Shown: positions 54,796-63,887, counted from the first letter of the stretch. The stretch: DNA of 64,000 nt from CAWBRT01 sp963696525 (GCA_963696525.1 CAVOKO010000010.1:62001-126000); one strand, 5' to 3'. The notes: generated from the letters alone by a model not told the origin. Made by a program: numbers and translations.

Positions 54796-56166
54796 TCAGA
54801 AAAAAGTGTAGTAATCGCGATCAGCCATGCGCCAGACGAGCAGTCCCAGCTCCAGCAAATGATAGTCACCCCACATGCTCGATTCGCCCACCGGTACCTT
54901 CGCCCCTTTGGGAATGTAATCCCAGCCGTTAGGGCGGTGGTAGACGCTGTGCAGCAGGATGCCTTCATGCTTTGGATCGATGGAAAGATAGGGTTCGGTC
55001 AACAATTGCTGCGCGATTGAAAGCCCGGCCCGCAAATAGATCTTTCCCTTGGCTCCCAGCGACATGCCAAGCCGGATCAACCCTTGCGCAGCGATGGCGC
55101 TGGCCGATGCATCCACCGGTTCTTGATCGTTATAGGGGTTGGCCGGCACAGACTGCCAATCACCCAGCTTGTGCAAGTTCGGGGCTCCCGTATCCCAATA
55201 GCAAATGCCATCCAACGCGCTGGCGTTGTTGATGTAGAAATCACAGGTGGCACTGGCTGCTTTTTCCAGCATCGCCAGTGCCGCGGATTTCTTCATAACG
55301 ACCTCGGCGCCAAACTGTTTCTCCGGTAGAGCCCGTGTAAACTCCAGCTCTTCGGCAAAGCCGAGCATGGCCCACGCGAGTCCACGCGTCCACGTGCTAA
55401 ACGGCGAGTATCCCTGTTGCGACGAAGGACAGCGGAAGCCGCCGCTGACGGTATTGAAGATCGCCTCGTGCACAGTGCGGCCGCGGAGTTCTTTCGTGTC
55501 GTAACTATCGCGCCCCTCGCCGTAGTAAATGTTGTACCTGGCGGTAGTGCGGGCGTGAGTCAGAAGCCGCTCCAGCAAATTGATTTTTCGATCCTGCTCG
55601 CCGAGAAGAGCGTGTCCGAGCAAATGTGCTACGCCACAGACGCGGACGGTACGGATCGTATCGATGAACAACGAATGCGGTCCATTGAACGAATAAATGT
55701 AGCCATCACCGCCGGGCAGAGACGTCCATCGCGCGGCCTGCACGGCGCCGCTGACCTTCAACGCTAATTCGTAGAAGCGAAGCTCCCACTCCTGCCGAGC
55801 GATCTTGCCTTCCAGCATGAGGCGGCGCAGGTGGCCATAGGTGGACAGATTGTTAAAGCCATGGTCGTGCACCCCGGTATGGGTTAGGTGCTCCGCCATG
55901 CTGTCGAGCGTATGGCGACGGCCAATCTCCAGCAGCTTGCCGTTCCCGGTAACGTCAAAGCAGAGCAACGCGTTGCCGTATTGGAAACCCTGCGTCCACT
56001 GCGTCCAGGCGCGAGCCGTATATTTGCCGGCGGCGGTGAAAACCGGAGCGCCATTGAACCCGCTCCACCGTTTATCCAGCGCCAGCGTTTTCTTCGAGGC
56101 GAGCTCGAACAAACGGCTAACCGCCGCTTTGAGATCCGATGCCGAGAGTTCTCTCGCAATCTTCAT
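54796..56166 (-). CDS. Glycoside hydrolase family 88-type unsaturated glucuronyl hydrolase
   Basis: 456 residues from the ATG at 56166. The alpha/alpha-barrel has the two acids expected for UGL enzymes: Asp-101 in GVHDHGFNNLSTYG and Asp-169 in GPHSLFIDTIRTV. WTRGLAWAMLGFAEEL, YWDTGAPNLHKLGDW and NDQEPVDASASAIAAQGL are further family blocks. The enzyme releases 4-deoxy-unsaturated uronic acids from oligosaccharides made by lyases. No signal peptide is seen, so it acts in the cytoplasm. Products would feed the kinase and aldolase genes nearby. Confidence 0.88.
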   Translation of the reverse strand: MKIARELSASDLKAAVSRLFELASKKTLALDKRWSGFNGAPVFTAAGKYTARAWTQWTQGFQYGNALLCFDVTGNGKLLEIGRRHTLDSMAEHLTHTGVHDHGFNNLSTYGHLRRLMLEGKIARQEWELRFYELALKVSGAVQAARWTSLPGGDGYIYSFNGPHSLFIDTIRTVRVCGVAHLLGHALLGEQDRKINLLERLLTHARTTARYNIYYGEGRDSYDTKELRGRTVHEAIFNTVSGGFRCPSSQQGYSPFSTWTRGLAWAMLGFAEELEFTRALPEKQFGAEVVMKKSAALAMLEKAASATCDFYINNASALDGICYWDTGAPNLHKLGDWQSVPANPYNDQEPVDASASAIAAQGLIRLGMSLGAKGKIYLRAGLSIAQQLLTEPYLSIDPKHEGILLHSVYHRPNGWDYIPKGAKVPVGESSMWGDYHLLELGLLVWRMADRDYYTFF

Positions 56167-56220
56167 GGGCAAACGGGCGTCTCCATCGCACAGATTGCAA
56201 TACCCGCCGAGCGGCGGATG

Positions 56221-56694
56221 CTAACGACATTTGTTGGTCGAATCTCCTTCAGCCACCATGGCCTCCATGGCACGTTTTTCCGGAGAGCCGGGGATAATAC
56301 CGGTTAAATGCGCTTCGATGACGATCTCATCCCGCTGGTTCTTGAACACCGCCTCGGCTTTGGCTCGGTTACGCTCATCCAGCTCGGTGATGGTAAAGCG
56401 ACATTCAATTGTGTCGCCAAAATATACCGGCTGCTTAAAACGAAAATTCATTCCCGATGCCAGCCAGCCAATTTGTCCACCTATCTCAGTCAGTATGCTG
56501 ACAACCAAAAGCCCATGGCAAATTCGGCCGTCTAGATTTTTCACCTTGGCAAAGTGATCGTCAAAATGCACAGGGTTATAGTCTCTGCTGATCTCGGCAA
56601 AAGCCAGCGTGTCCTGTTCCGTGAATGTGCGCGAAACAGCAAAACAGTCACCCCGCTTCAGCCCTGCAATCGCTTTTTTCCGGATGTACGACAT
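56221..56694 (-). CDS. MaoC-type hotdog dehydratase
   Basis: 157 residues. The catalytic Asp/His pair is in FAEISRDYNPVHFDD, and ICHGLLVVSILTEIGGQIG completes the hydratase motif. A weak ribosome-binding site precedes the ATG. This is a second MaoC gene, distinct from the one at 24.9 kb. It lies between GH88 and MFS genes, where a lyase or enoyl-acid hydratase could act on a sugar-derived acid. Confidence 0.88.
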   Translation of the reverse strand: MSYIRKKAIAGLKRGDCFAVSRTFTEQDTLAFAEISRDYNPVHFDDHFAKVKNLDGRICHGLLVVSILTEIGGQIGWLASGMNFRFKQPVYFGDTIECRFTITELDERNRAKAEAVFKNQRDEIVIEAHLTGIIPGSPEKRAMEAMVAEGDSTNKCR

Positions 56695-56788
56695 ATGAAC
56701 CGTCGCTATGCTATCGAACTCGCGCCGACTTACCTTGAAACTACAGCCGCTCTAGGTAAGCGAGATACTGTCTTGCCGGATGCGTGAA

Positions 56789-58153
56789 TTACGGATTCAT
56801 CTCTTCCAGTTGTCGCCGCCGTGTCTCGGTTGCCCCAAAGGTTGTGATGAGACCGATGAATGTAACAACCGCGAAGACATAGAATACGGCGGCAATTCCG
56901 CCGCCCTTAAGAACGAACCCCACCAGGAACGGCCCCGCAGCCGATGCTGCCCGCAAAAAAGATGTAGCCAAGCCCGTTCCTGCGGCACGCATACGAGTCG
57001 GATAGATCTCGGGTGTGTAGAGATAAAGCATCGTGGCATTTGAGCCGAGCACTGCGAAAGTTAACGAGCCCAAAACGACCACGCTCTCCGGCGTCTTGGC
57101 CCCTAGCATGGCCAGGCTGAACATCAGCACTGCCGACACTAGGAACGCCATGCCGAACCACAACTTGCGTCCGAGTTTGTCAACGAACAGAGCGCTGGTC
57201 GCCACAATTATCACCTGGAGAATATTGGCGATCGATCCCCAGCGCAGAGAGTCGGCGATGCTGAGATGATAGACGGTGCGGTAGAGGCTCGGGAGCCAGG
57301 TACCGATACCGTAATAGACGAAATAGGTGCTTGCCCACAAGACCCAGACAACGAGGGTTCTGCGCCGATAGAACGGCGACAGTACTTCGCTCCACTTGGT
57401 TTTGGCGGCAGGAGCAGCCAAGGCTGCCATCCTTTTGGCGGCCGGTTCTATCCGGTTGGGGGTAGCCGCTTCGATCTGGGCAACGATTTCCCCGGCTTCA
57501 TCGAGCCTGCCTTTTCCGATCAGCCATCGAGGCGACTCAGGAAGACGCCATACCAACACGGCGATGAGCAGCGCAGGGATGCCGCCGAGAACAAACATCG
57601 ACTGCCAGCCAAATCGGGGCACCAGTAATATTCCCATTAGGCTCGCGCCCAGTACGCCACAGGGAAAGATGGTTTCATAGAGCATTACAAATCGGCCCCG
57701 ACCGCGCGCCTCGCATAGTTCGTTGATGTAGGCCGCGGCCACGGGCACTTCACCGCCCAAGCCACAACCTTGGATCGTCCGGAAAATTGCGAGTTGGAGA
57801 AAGCTTCCGGAGAACGCACAGCACAGGCTCATGATCCCATCCATAGCCATGGCACAGGCGACGGATTTGGTCCTGCCAATCCGTTCAGCCAGCCAGCCAA
57901 AAAACAACGCTCCCACAATCTGGCCCAGATAGCCGACGGAAATCATCGTCCCGATCTGGGCCGGCCGTAGTTTCCATGCGCCAATCAGGGCGGGCAGCAC
58001 GAACGCGATCGTCAGCGCCCCAAAGGCATCGAAGAAAGTGGCTGAGCCCATGGTTATGCGTGGACCAGCGTGCCACTTGCAAAGAGGCACTCTCTCCATG
58101 CGGCCGATCAACTGTAAGCCGCGCGGCTCCGCGGCCTGGGGACCTGTTTCCAT
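56789..58153 (-). CDS. MFS transporter, metabolite:H+ symporter or sugar-porter type
   Basis: 454 residues, with CTAGGAGGCGCAA before the ATG. Twelve helices. The N-terminus RMERVPLCKWHAGPRITMG precedes FFDAFGALTIAFVLPALIG in helix 1. RIGRTKSVACAMA, QGCGLGGEVPVAAAYINE and LPESPRWLIGKGRLDEA are typical of organic-acid and sugar porters. The unusual RMERVPLC leader recurs in the MFS fragment at 35.6 kb. It probably imports the substrate of this sugar-acid locus. MITE copy 2 lies 49 bp upstream of its start. Confidence 0.93.
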   Translation of the reverse strand: METGPQAAEPRGLQLIGRMERVPLCKWHAGPRITMGSATFFDAFGALTIAFVLPALIGAWKLRPAQIGTMISVGYLGQIVGALFFGWLAERIGRTKSVACAMAMDGIMSLCCAFSGSFLQLAIFRTIQGCGLGGEVPVAAAYINELCEARGRGRFVMLYETIFPCGVLGASLMGILLVPRFGWQSMFVLGGIPALLIAVLVWRLPESPRWLIGKGRLDEAGEIVAQIEAATPNRIEPAAKRMAALAAPAAKTKWSEVLSPFYRRRTLVVWVLWASTYFVYYGIGTWLPSLYRTVYHLSIADSLRWGSIANILQVIIVATSALFVDKLGRKLWFGMAFLVSAVLMFSLAMLGAKTPESVVVLGSLTFAVLGSNATMLYLYTPEIYPTRMRAAGTGLATSFLRAASAAGPFLVGFVLKGGGIAAVFYVFAVVTFIGLITTFGATETRRRQLEEMNP

Positions 58154-58201
58154 TTGCGCCTCCTAGTCTCCTGCGATGTGCACCATTCTCCACGCTTGAG
58201 T

Positions 58202-58328
58202 CTAGCAGGCTGATGAAAAATAGCTCTGCTCTAGTGCCGGCATACAAAAATCGCGCGGCGACTCCGTGGGTTACCCATTCGGCAGCGCCTTGCTTTATGC
58301 TTCGGCGCGTTTTTCAATAGCCTTCTAA
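58202..58328. repeat. MITE-like inverted-repeat element, copy 2 (127 bp, diverged)
   Basis: The ends CTAGCAGGCTGATGAAAAAT (58202-58221) and GTTTTTCAATAGCCTTCTAA (58309-58328) match those of copy 1 with a few changes, and the interior shares TTCGGCAGCGCCTTGC and GCTTCGGCGCG in the same order. It is an older copy, 3.5 kb from copy 1, in the 5' region of the MFS gene, so it may sit between the promoter and the gene. Confidence 0.8.
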
Positions 58329-58522
58329 CAGCAACCTGCAGCGTCTAAATCTGAAATGTTTGACCGTCACGAGGAATGTGGACGCCCACAGCAAGCACGA
58401 TCCACCAGCCGCACTGAACCAGGAAAAGTGCAGGCCCAGCAAAAGAACGGTCGGGTTCGCGATCAGCTTGGATATGGGCACTTTGGCCGCCTAAAACAGC
58501 GATTCGCAACTTGGCGATTCTC

Positions 58523-59383
58523 TTACACGTACTCCTGATGCCGCTGCTTGCAGGTCTTCAGGACCTCGTCGCCATCGCGTTTCCACCAGTTCGCCGCCGA
58601 AAAAATCTCCACCTCGTGCATGCCTCGATAGCCGGCGGCCTCCACCCAGGAACGAATCAGCGGAATATCGACAACCCCGTCGCCCATCATTCCCCGGTCA
58701 TTCAATAGATCCGTCGTCGGCACCAGCCAATCGCAAACGTGGAACGCCAGGATACGATTCTTGCCTGCCCGCGCCGCGCGCTCGATCTGGCCTTTCAGTT
58801 TCGGGTCCCACCAGACGTGGTACACGTCGACGGCAATACCGATCCCGCTGCCCAACTCATCACAAAGATCGTTGGCGTGCTCCATGGTATTCACGCAGGC
58901 CCGGTCGCCCGCATACATCGGGTGCAGCGGCTCGATGGCCAGCGGCATGGACGACGCGCGCGCGTACTCCAGCAATTCAGCCAATCCATCGCGCACCATC
59001 TGCCGCGCACCGGCGATGTCCTTCGATACCGGTTTGCCGTCCGGCCCTTTGGGCAGACCTCCAACCACCATTACCAGACAAGCTGCGCCTAGTTCGACGG
59101 CCTCGTCGACGGCTCGCCGGTTATCTTCCACCGCAGACAGCCGGCCGGCGCGGTCCGGAGCCGGAAACATGCCGCCGCGGCAGTGACCACTGACTTGCAG
59201 TCCGGCGTCGCGGATTCGCCGCGCGCTTTCTTTCAGGCCGAGTTGCGCGACCTGGTCTCGCCAGGGCGAGATGCCGCGGATCTGGTGTTTCGCACAGCCT
59301 TCAATGATCTCGGCGAGCGTCCATTGTGCCCGTACGGTAGCCGTGTTGAGGGAAAGAAGATCGGGACCAGGTTGCGCTAACAT
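58523..59383 (-). CDS. Sugar phosphate isomerase/epimerase (hydroxypyruvate-isomerase-like TIM barrel)
   Basis: 286 residues from the ATG at 59383, after TGGAGTGACGATTG. The AP2Ec barrel motifs are SSMPLAIEPLHPMY with the Glu ligand, IGIAVDVYHVWWDP, ILAFHVCDWLVPTTDLL and YRGMHEVEIFSAANWW with a terminal Glu. It isomerises or epimerises a ketose or keto acid using a divalent metal. It is followed by MITE copy 2 and the MFS gene. It lies after the Gfo/Idh gene with an intervening hairpin. Confidence 0.88.
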   Translation of the reverse strand: MLAQPGPDLLSLNTATVRAQWTLAEIIEGCAKHQIRGISPWRDQVAQLGLKESARRIRDAGLQVSGHCRGGMFPAPDRAGRLSAVEDNRRAVDEAVELGAACLVMVVGGLPKGPDGKPVSKDIAGARQMVRDGLAELLEYARASSMPLAIEPLHPMYAGDRACVNTMEHANDLCDELGSGIGIAVDVYHVWWDPKLKGQIERAARAGKNRILAFHVCDWLVPTTDLLNDRGMMGDGVVDIPLIRSWVEAAGYRGMHEVEIFSAANWWKRDGDEVLKTCKQRHQEYV

Positions 59384-59409
59384 CAATCGTCACTCCAGTG
59401 AATCCGAAA

Positions 59410-59449
59410 GGTACGGCAGACTCCACGGCTCCGGCTCTGCAGCCGTACC
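59410..59449. other. Hairpin between Gfo/Idh and isomerase genes
   Basis: GGTACGGC (59410-59417) and GCCGTACC (59442-59449) pair over 8 bp, with further inner pairing possible. It lies inside the minus-strand operon and could tune expression of downstream genes or be a small repeat. There is no T-tract. Confidence 0.35.
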
Positions 59450-59495
59450 GGCGTCGGAATTGTGCTCCGGTTTGATCGCTGTCCAGGCCGGGGCC

Positions 59496-60641
59496 TCAAA
59501 CCTCGAGCGCGGGGACATCTACCCACCGCCGTTCGCGCCAGCTGAGCATCGCATTTTCCACGAGCTGCACGCCTTTGGCGCCTGCCGTCAGATCCCAGGG
59601 AAAAGCACCCTCGCCCTCCACGTGCCGCAAAAACAGCTCCCACTCCACCTTGAATGCATTGTCGTAAACCTGCGTATCGGGCACCAACGGCCAGTCATCA
59701 TAGAAATTATGCGGCTGCCTGACATCGGGATTCCAAACCGGCTTAGGCGTGTTTACACGGGCTTGGCTCCGACAATCGGTTAGCCCCGCAACCGCGGAGC
59801 CATGGGTGCCATCCACCTGAAACGTGAGCAGATCGTCGCGTCGCACTCGCACACACCATGAACTATTGATGTGGGCGATGATTCCCCCGTCCAACTCGAA
59901 ACTGGCGTATGCCGCGTCGTCGGCAGTCGCCTGGTAACGCTTTCCGCTTTCGTCCCAGCGTGCGGGGATGTGGGTTGCGCCAAGGCAGGAGACGCTTTTC
60001 ACCTCGCCGAAAATGTTGTCGAGCACATAGCGCCAGTGGCAAAGCATGTCGAGGATGATTCCCCCGCCCTCTTCCTTGCGATAGTTCCATGAGGGACGCT
60101 GGATGGGCTGCAGATCGCCTTCAAACACCCAGTAGCCGAACTCGCCACGCACCGCAAAGATGCGTCCGAAGAAGCCGGAGTCGATCAACATCTTGAGCTT
60201 GCGCAGCCCTGGCAACCAAAGCTTGTCCTGCACGACGCCATGCTTTATGCCGGCGGCCTTGGCGGCGCGCACCAACGCAAGTGCCTCGCCGAGATTGGTC
60301 GACACCGGCTTCTCGCAGTAGACATGCTTGCCCGCGGCAATCGCCTTCTGCAGCAGAGCCGGACGCATTTGCGTGGTCGCCGCATCGAAAAAAATCGTGT
60401 CGGCACGATTGGCCAGCGCCGCGTCGAGGTCCGTGGTCCAGCGTTCGACGCCGTACGCTTTTGCCAGCGCGCTGACCTTTTCGGCATTGCGTCCTACCAG
60501 GATGGGATCGGGCATCAGCCGTTCGCCGTTCGCCAGTCGAACGCCACCTTCGGCGCGGATTGCAAGAATCGATCGAACCAAATGCTGATTCGTGCCCATC
60601 CGGCCGGTGACGCCGTTCATGATAATTCCAACCGTTTTCAC
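59496..60641 (-). CDS. Gfo/Idh/MocA family NAD(P)-dependent oxidoreductase
   Basis: 381 residues from a GTG at 60641, after AAGGAGACGAACGAC, which rejects the longer frame. The Rossmann part opens TVGIIMNGVTGRMGTNQH, and the EKP motif is in HVYCEKPVSTN. The C-terminal domain has GGGIILDMLCHWRYVL. The family oxidises or dehydrates sugars. It sits between the SDR and isomerase genes in the sugar-acid locus and may oxidise a sugar to its keto form. Confidence 0.92.
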   Translation of the reverse strand: MKTVGIIMNGVTGRMGTNQHLVRSILAIRAEGGVRLANGERLMPDPILVGRNAEKVSALAKAYGVERWTTDLDAALANRADTIFFDAATTQMRPALLQKAIAAGKHVYCEKPVSTNLGEALALVRAAKAAGIKHGVVQDKLWLPGLRKLKMLIDSGFFGRIFAVRGEFGYWVFEGDLQPIQRPSWNYRKEEGGGIILDMLCHWRYVLDNIFGEVKSVSCLGATHIPARWDESGKRYQATADDAAYASFELDGGIIAHINSSWCVRVRRDDLLTFQVDGTHGSAVAGLTDCRSQARVNTPKPVWNPDVRQPHNFYDDWPLVPDTQVYDNAFKVEWELFLRHVEGEGAFPWDLTAGAKGVQLVENAMLSWRERRWVDVPALEV

Positions 60642-60747
60642 GTCGTTCGTCTCCTTGCACGCTGGTAACGCGGCGCGGCATTCACTGCGTGCAGCGCTCA
60701 CGCTGTCTTGATTACGGGTGCGACACCTCACCGCCGGACCGCATCGA

Positions 60748-61512
60748 TCAGAGCCTCGGGAGCGTCAGCCCGCCGTCCAGGATCAGCACCGAACCCGAGG
60801 CGTAAGGCAGGTCGCCGCGCGCGAGCATAGCCGCTGTCTTGCCCACATCGTCGGGCGTACCCCAGCGTTTTTCCAGCAGCAATCCTCCCGCGATGAGTGC
60901 GTCGTACTTGCTCTTGACCGCGGCGGTCATGTCGGTGGCGATGATGCCCGGACGGATTTCGTACACGCCGATGCCGAACTCGGCCAGACGCACCGCCCAA
61001 AGCCTCGTCGCCATGGCAATGCCAGCCTTCGAGATGCAGTACTCGCCGCGGGTCAGGCTCACAACTGTAGCGGAAATCGATCCTATATTGATGATGCAGC
61101 CGCGGAAAGCAGAGTCGCTGCTCTTTTGCCGGATCATCCACCTGGCAACCATTTGCGTGAGGAAATAGGGACCCTTCAGGTTGACTGCGACGATTTCATC
61201 GAAACTGTCTTCGGTGGCGTCCAGAACATCCGCCCGGACGCGCGGGGCCATGCCCGCGTTGTTTACCAGCACGTTCAGCTTGCCAAAATGGTTTTCAATA
61301 GTTTCCAGCAATCGTTGTCGATCGCCATTGTTGGAAACGTCCGCCGCAACATATTCAGCCCGCACGCCGCAAGCCTGAAGCTGCTTGAGCGCCGGGGCAA
61401 CCTCCGACCCCGCGCGGCGGCCTGTAATTACAACGTCGTACCCGCTCTTCGCCAGCGCTTTGGCAACTCCAAAGCCGATACCGCGCGATCCGCCAGTAAC
61501 CAGCGCAATCAT
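60748..61512 (-). CDS. Short-chain dehydrogenase/reductase (SDR), possibly KduD-like
   Basis: 254 residues. It has the cofactor motif LVTGGSRGIGFGVAKAL, the NNAG motif (VLVNNAGMAPRV), the catalytic Ser in INIGSISATVV, and YxxxK as GEYCISKAG. LILDGGLTLPRL ends it. Classical SDRs of this type include 3-ketoacyl reductases and 2-dehydro-3-deoxy-gluconate 5-dehydrogenase (KduD), and the operon context favours a sugar-acid role. AGGGAAGAAA precedes the ATG. Confidence 0.92.
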   Translation of the reverse strand: MIALVTGGSRGIGFGVAKALAKSGYDVVITGRRAGSEVAPALKQLQACGVRAEYVAADVSNNGDRQRLLETIENHFGKLNVLVNNAGMAPRVRADVLDATEDSFDEIVAVNLKGPYFLTQMVARWMIRQKSSDSAFRGCIINIGSISATVVSLTRGEYCISKAGIAMATRLWAVRLAEFGIGVYEIRPGIIATDMTAAVKSKYDALIAGGLLLEKRWGTPDDVGKTAAMLARGDLPYASGSVLILDGGLTLPRL

Positions 61513-61583
61513 TTTCTTCCCTAAACTAGTGTCGCAAACCGCTACGAAGACCTTGCACCCGGCGCCGCCAGAGACGCGCTCAC

Positions 61584-62261
61584 TTACGCTTTCGGCCCTC
61601 GTGCTTCACGCACGATGGAGACATACTGCTTCGCCAGCTCCGTGATCTCCCGCGTATTGCCGGATTTCAACGCGGCCGCCAAGATCAGCTCTCCGCCGAC
61701 GCCCACAGCCGCCGAACCCGCCTGAATGAACTCCGCCGCCGTCGTCAGATTGACGCCGCCGGTCGGTACCATTGGGATTTGCGGCAGGGGACCCTTGAGC
61801 GCCTTGATGTACTTGGCGCCGCCAACATTGCCGCACGGAAAGATTTTCACCAAGTCCGACCCCGCATTCCAGGCGGTGATCACCTCCGTCGGGGTCAACG
61901 CCCCGGCCATGATCGGTACTCCTTGACTGTTGGCAAACTTCACCGTCTCCAGGTCGAAGCCAGGACTCACCAGAAACTGCGCTCCCGCATCCAGGCACCG
62001 CCGGGCGCTGCCGGCATCCAGCACGGTTCCCGCACCCACCAGGACCGCGCTTCCCATTGTCTTCACCAGCTGCGCGATCACCTCGATTGCTCCCGGCACC
62101 GTCATGGTGACTTCGACAACCGAAATGCCGCCCGCGCAGACCGCTTCGGCCGCGGCTATCGCCTGGGCAGCCGACGCGGCACGCACAACCGGCACTACGC
62201 CAATATCGATGATCTTCTTGGTTATTTCCGCTTTAGTCATTTTGCCGTTCATCCCTTTCAT
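61584..62261 (-). CDS. Bifunctional KDPG/KHG-type aldolase
   Basis: 225 residues if started at 62261; ATGs at 62252 and 62240 are also possible. The (beta/alpha)8 barrel has GGISVVEVTMTVPGA (Glu-50), VLVGAGTVLD, QFLVSPGFD and SDLVKIFPCGNVGG, where Lys-139 forms the Schiff base. The class I aldolase cleaves 2-keto-3-deoxy-6-phosphogluconate (or the galactonate form) to pyruvate and glyceraldehyde 3-phosphate. It follows the kinase gene by 67 bp, giving the last two steps of the sugar-acid pathway. Confidence 0.94.
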   Translation of the reverse strand: MKGMNGKMTKAEITKKIIDIGVVPVVRAASAAQAIAAAEAVCAGGISVVEVTMTVPGAIEVIAQLVKTMGSAVLVGAGTVLDAGSARRCLDAGAQFLVSPGFDLETVKFANSQGVPIMAGALTPTEVITAWNAGSDLVKIFPCGNVGGAKYIKALKGPLPQIPMVPTGGVNLTTAAEFIQAGSAAVGVGGELILAAALKSGNTREITELAKQYVSIVREARGPKA

Positions 62262-62328
62262 CTTCCATCTTCAGTCAGGCCGGTTTCAGAACAGGCGTAT
62301 CCCAGAGCGGCAACCCGGTGAATCTGCT

Positions 62329-63423
62329 CTAGCGCGCAATCCGTGCACCCACTCCCCGCATCACCTGGGTCACTTCCTTCAAGGTTGCCATGGTGGTATC
62401 GCCTGGGGTCGTCATGGCAAGCGCCCCGTGTGCCGCTCCGCACTCGACCGCCCACTGCGGACCCTGGCCAGATAAGAATCCGTAGATCAGTCCGGAGGCA
62501 AACGAATCGCCTCCACCAACGCGATCATAGATTTCAAGATCCCGGCGCATGGCCGCTTCGTAAAAAATCCCGTCGGCGTAGCAAATCGCGCCCCAATCGT
62601 TGCGGCTGGCCGTATTTGCCTTGCGCAAGGTCGTAGCCACCACACTGAAGGGGAATTGCTTGACCACTTGCTCGATCATCTTCTTGAACGATTCGACCTG
62701 GACATCGGAAATGTGTTCGTCCATCCCCGGCACTTCAAAGCCAAGCGCCGCCGAGAAATCTTCCTCGTTGCCGAGCATCACATCCACCAATGGGGCCAAC
62801 TCGCGATTGACTTGCTGCGCCCGTTTCTTGCCGCCTACGGCCTTCCAGAGCGACTCGCGGTAGTTCAAATCGTAGGAGACAATTACGCCATGCCGGCGGG
62901 CTGCTTGCATCGCTTCCATGGCGACCGCGGGGGTCGTCTCCGATAGAGCGGCGAAGATACCGCCGGTGTGGAACCAACGGGCTCCGGTCTTTCCGAAAAT
63001 CCCGTCCCAATCGATGTCGCCTGCCTTGAGCTGCGAAACTGCCGTATGGCCGCGGTCCGAGCAACCCAGCGCGGCGCGCACTCCGAACCCTCGCTCCGTG
63101 AAGTTCAAGCCGTTGCGCACCGTTCGCCCAACCCCGTCGAACTCCATCCAGCGCACCAAGGACTGATCGACGCCGCCTTGGTAGATCAGGTCTTGCAACA
63201 GGCGTCCAACCGGATTGTCCGCAAACGCAGTCACAATCGCCGTATCGAGACCGAAGCAACGCTTCAGTCCGCGCGTGACGTTGTACTCACCGCCGCCTTC
63301 GTAGACGTCAAACGAACGGGCGGTCCAAATCCGCTTGTCGACGGGGTCGAGCCGCAACATCACTTCGCCCAGGGCCACCGCGTCCCACCTGCATTCTTTT
63401 TTTTCCCGTATCTTCAGCGCCAT
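62329..63423 (-). CDS. kdgK: 2-dehydro-3-deoxygluconokinase (PfkB family)
   Basis: 364 residues from the ATG at 63423, after AAAGGTGGGCCA. PfkB motifs are VALGEVMLRLDP, the GGGEYNVTRGLKRCFGLDT signature 1 and GGGDSFASGLIYGFLSG signature 2 with the catalytic Asp. The chain is longer than usual (about 310-340). The enzyme phosphorylates KDG to KDPG in the cytoplasm. It is the first gene of a minus-strand run and has a pair of operator-like palindromes about 200 bp upstream. Confidence 0.9.
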   Translation of the reverse strand: MALKIREKKECRWDAVALGEVMLRLDPVDKRIWTARSFDVYEGGGEYNVTRGLKRCFGLDTAIVTAFADNPVGRLLQDLIYQGGVDQSLVRWMEFDGVGRTVRNGLNFTERGFGVRAALGCSDRGHTAVSQLKAGDIDWDGIFGKTGARWFHTGGIFAALSETTPAVAMEAMQAARRHGVIVSYDLNYRESLWKAVGGKKRAQQVNRELAPLVDVMLGNEEDFSAALGFEVPGMDEHISDVQVESFKKMIEQVVKQFPFSVVATTLRKANTASRNDWGAICYADGIFYEAAMRRDLEIYDRVGGGDSFASGLIYGFLSGQGPQWAVECGAAHGALAMTTPGDTTMATLKEVTQVMRGVGARIAR

Positions 63424-63887
63424 TGGCCCACCTTTGCCGAGGCTTGCAGCCATCGCTTATGTAACGTCTCAAGATATGAGACACTCGTCTCTGGAATGAA
63501 ATTGACGCAAAGAAAAAACCAGGCTTGCGCCAAGCTCACAAATGGATCTCCCAGTTTTTTCAAGCGCAGGGATAACCCTGCATTTTGTGCTGGCATAAAG
63601 GCAATGTCAAGCGCATTTCGGTAGTAGTCTACTTTGAATCGGCGGCCGTTGAGCTGCGCCAAAACGACATTGCAAAACAGGGCTACAAGATTTCAAAGTA
63701 GTCCACTACCCGCATTTCTCTCAACTCCCGCCGGTAATGGTTAAGGCAAAGGCTGCGGTTCGCGGCACCATGCAGCGGATGCGATCCCCAACATGTGCAG
63801 CAGTTGAGCATGTTGGGGTGGACCATACGGCGCGATCTTCCTGCCGCGCGCATCATTGCATGTATGAGTAAATCCTTACGTAACTTC
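63424..63887. other. Promoter region of kdgK and downstream stretch
   Basis: No gene is convincingly seen. It contains the operator-like palindromes (63621-63709) and a perfect 10-bp hairpin CCCCAACATG (63786-63795) with CATGTTGGGG (63809-63818). The hairpin may be the terminator of tRNA-Leu, which reads leftward and ends at 63888. Confidence 0.45.
63621..63709. promoter_or_regulatory. Pair of inverted operator-like sites upstream of kdgK
   Basis: GTAGTAGTCTAC (63621-63632), followed by TTTGAATC, and GTAGTCCACTAC (63698-63709), preceded by GATTTCAAA, are inverted copies of each other. Each is itself a near or perfect palindrome of the GTAGT-N2-ACTAC type. The distance between centres is 77 bp, about seven helical turns, which would suit DNA looping by a dimeric GntR- or LacI-type repressor. 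No regulator gene is in the window. Confidence 0.55.

Noticed and set aside
63414..63662. 82-codon minus-strand frame upstream of kdgK
   Set aside because: It spans an operator-like palindrome, lacks a ribosome-binding site and overlaps the kdgK start.
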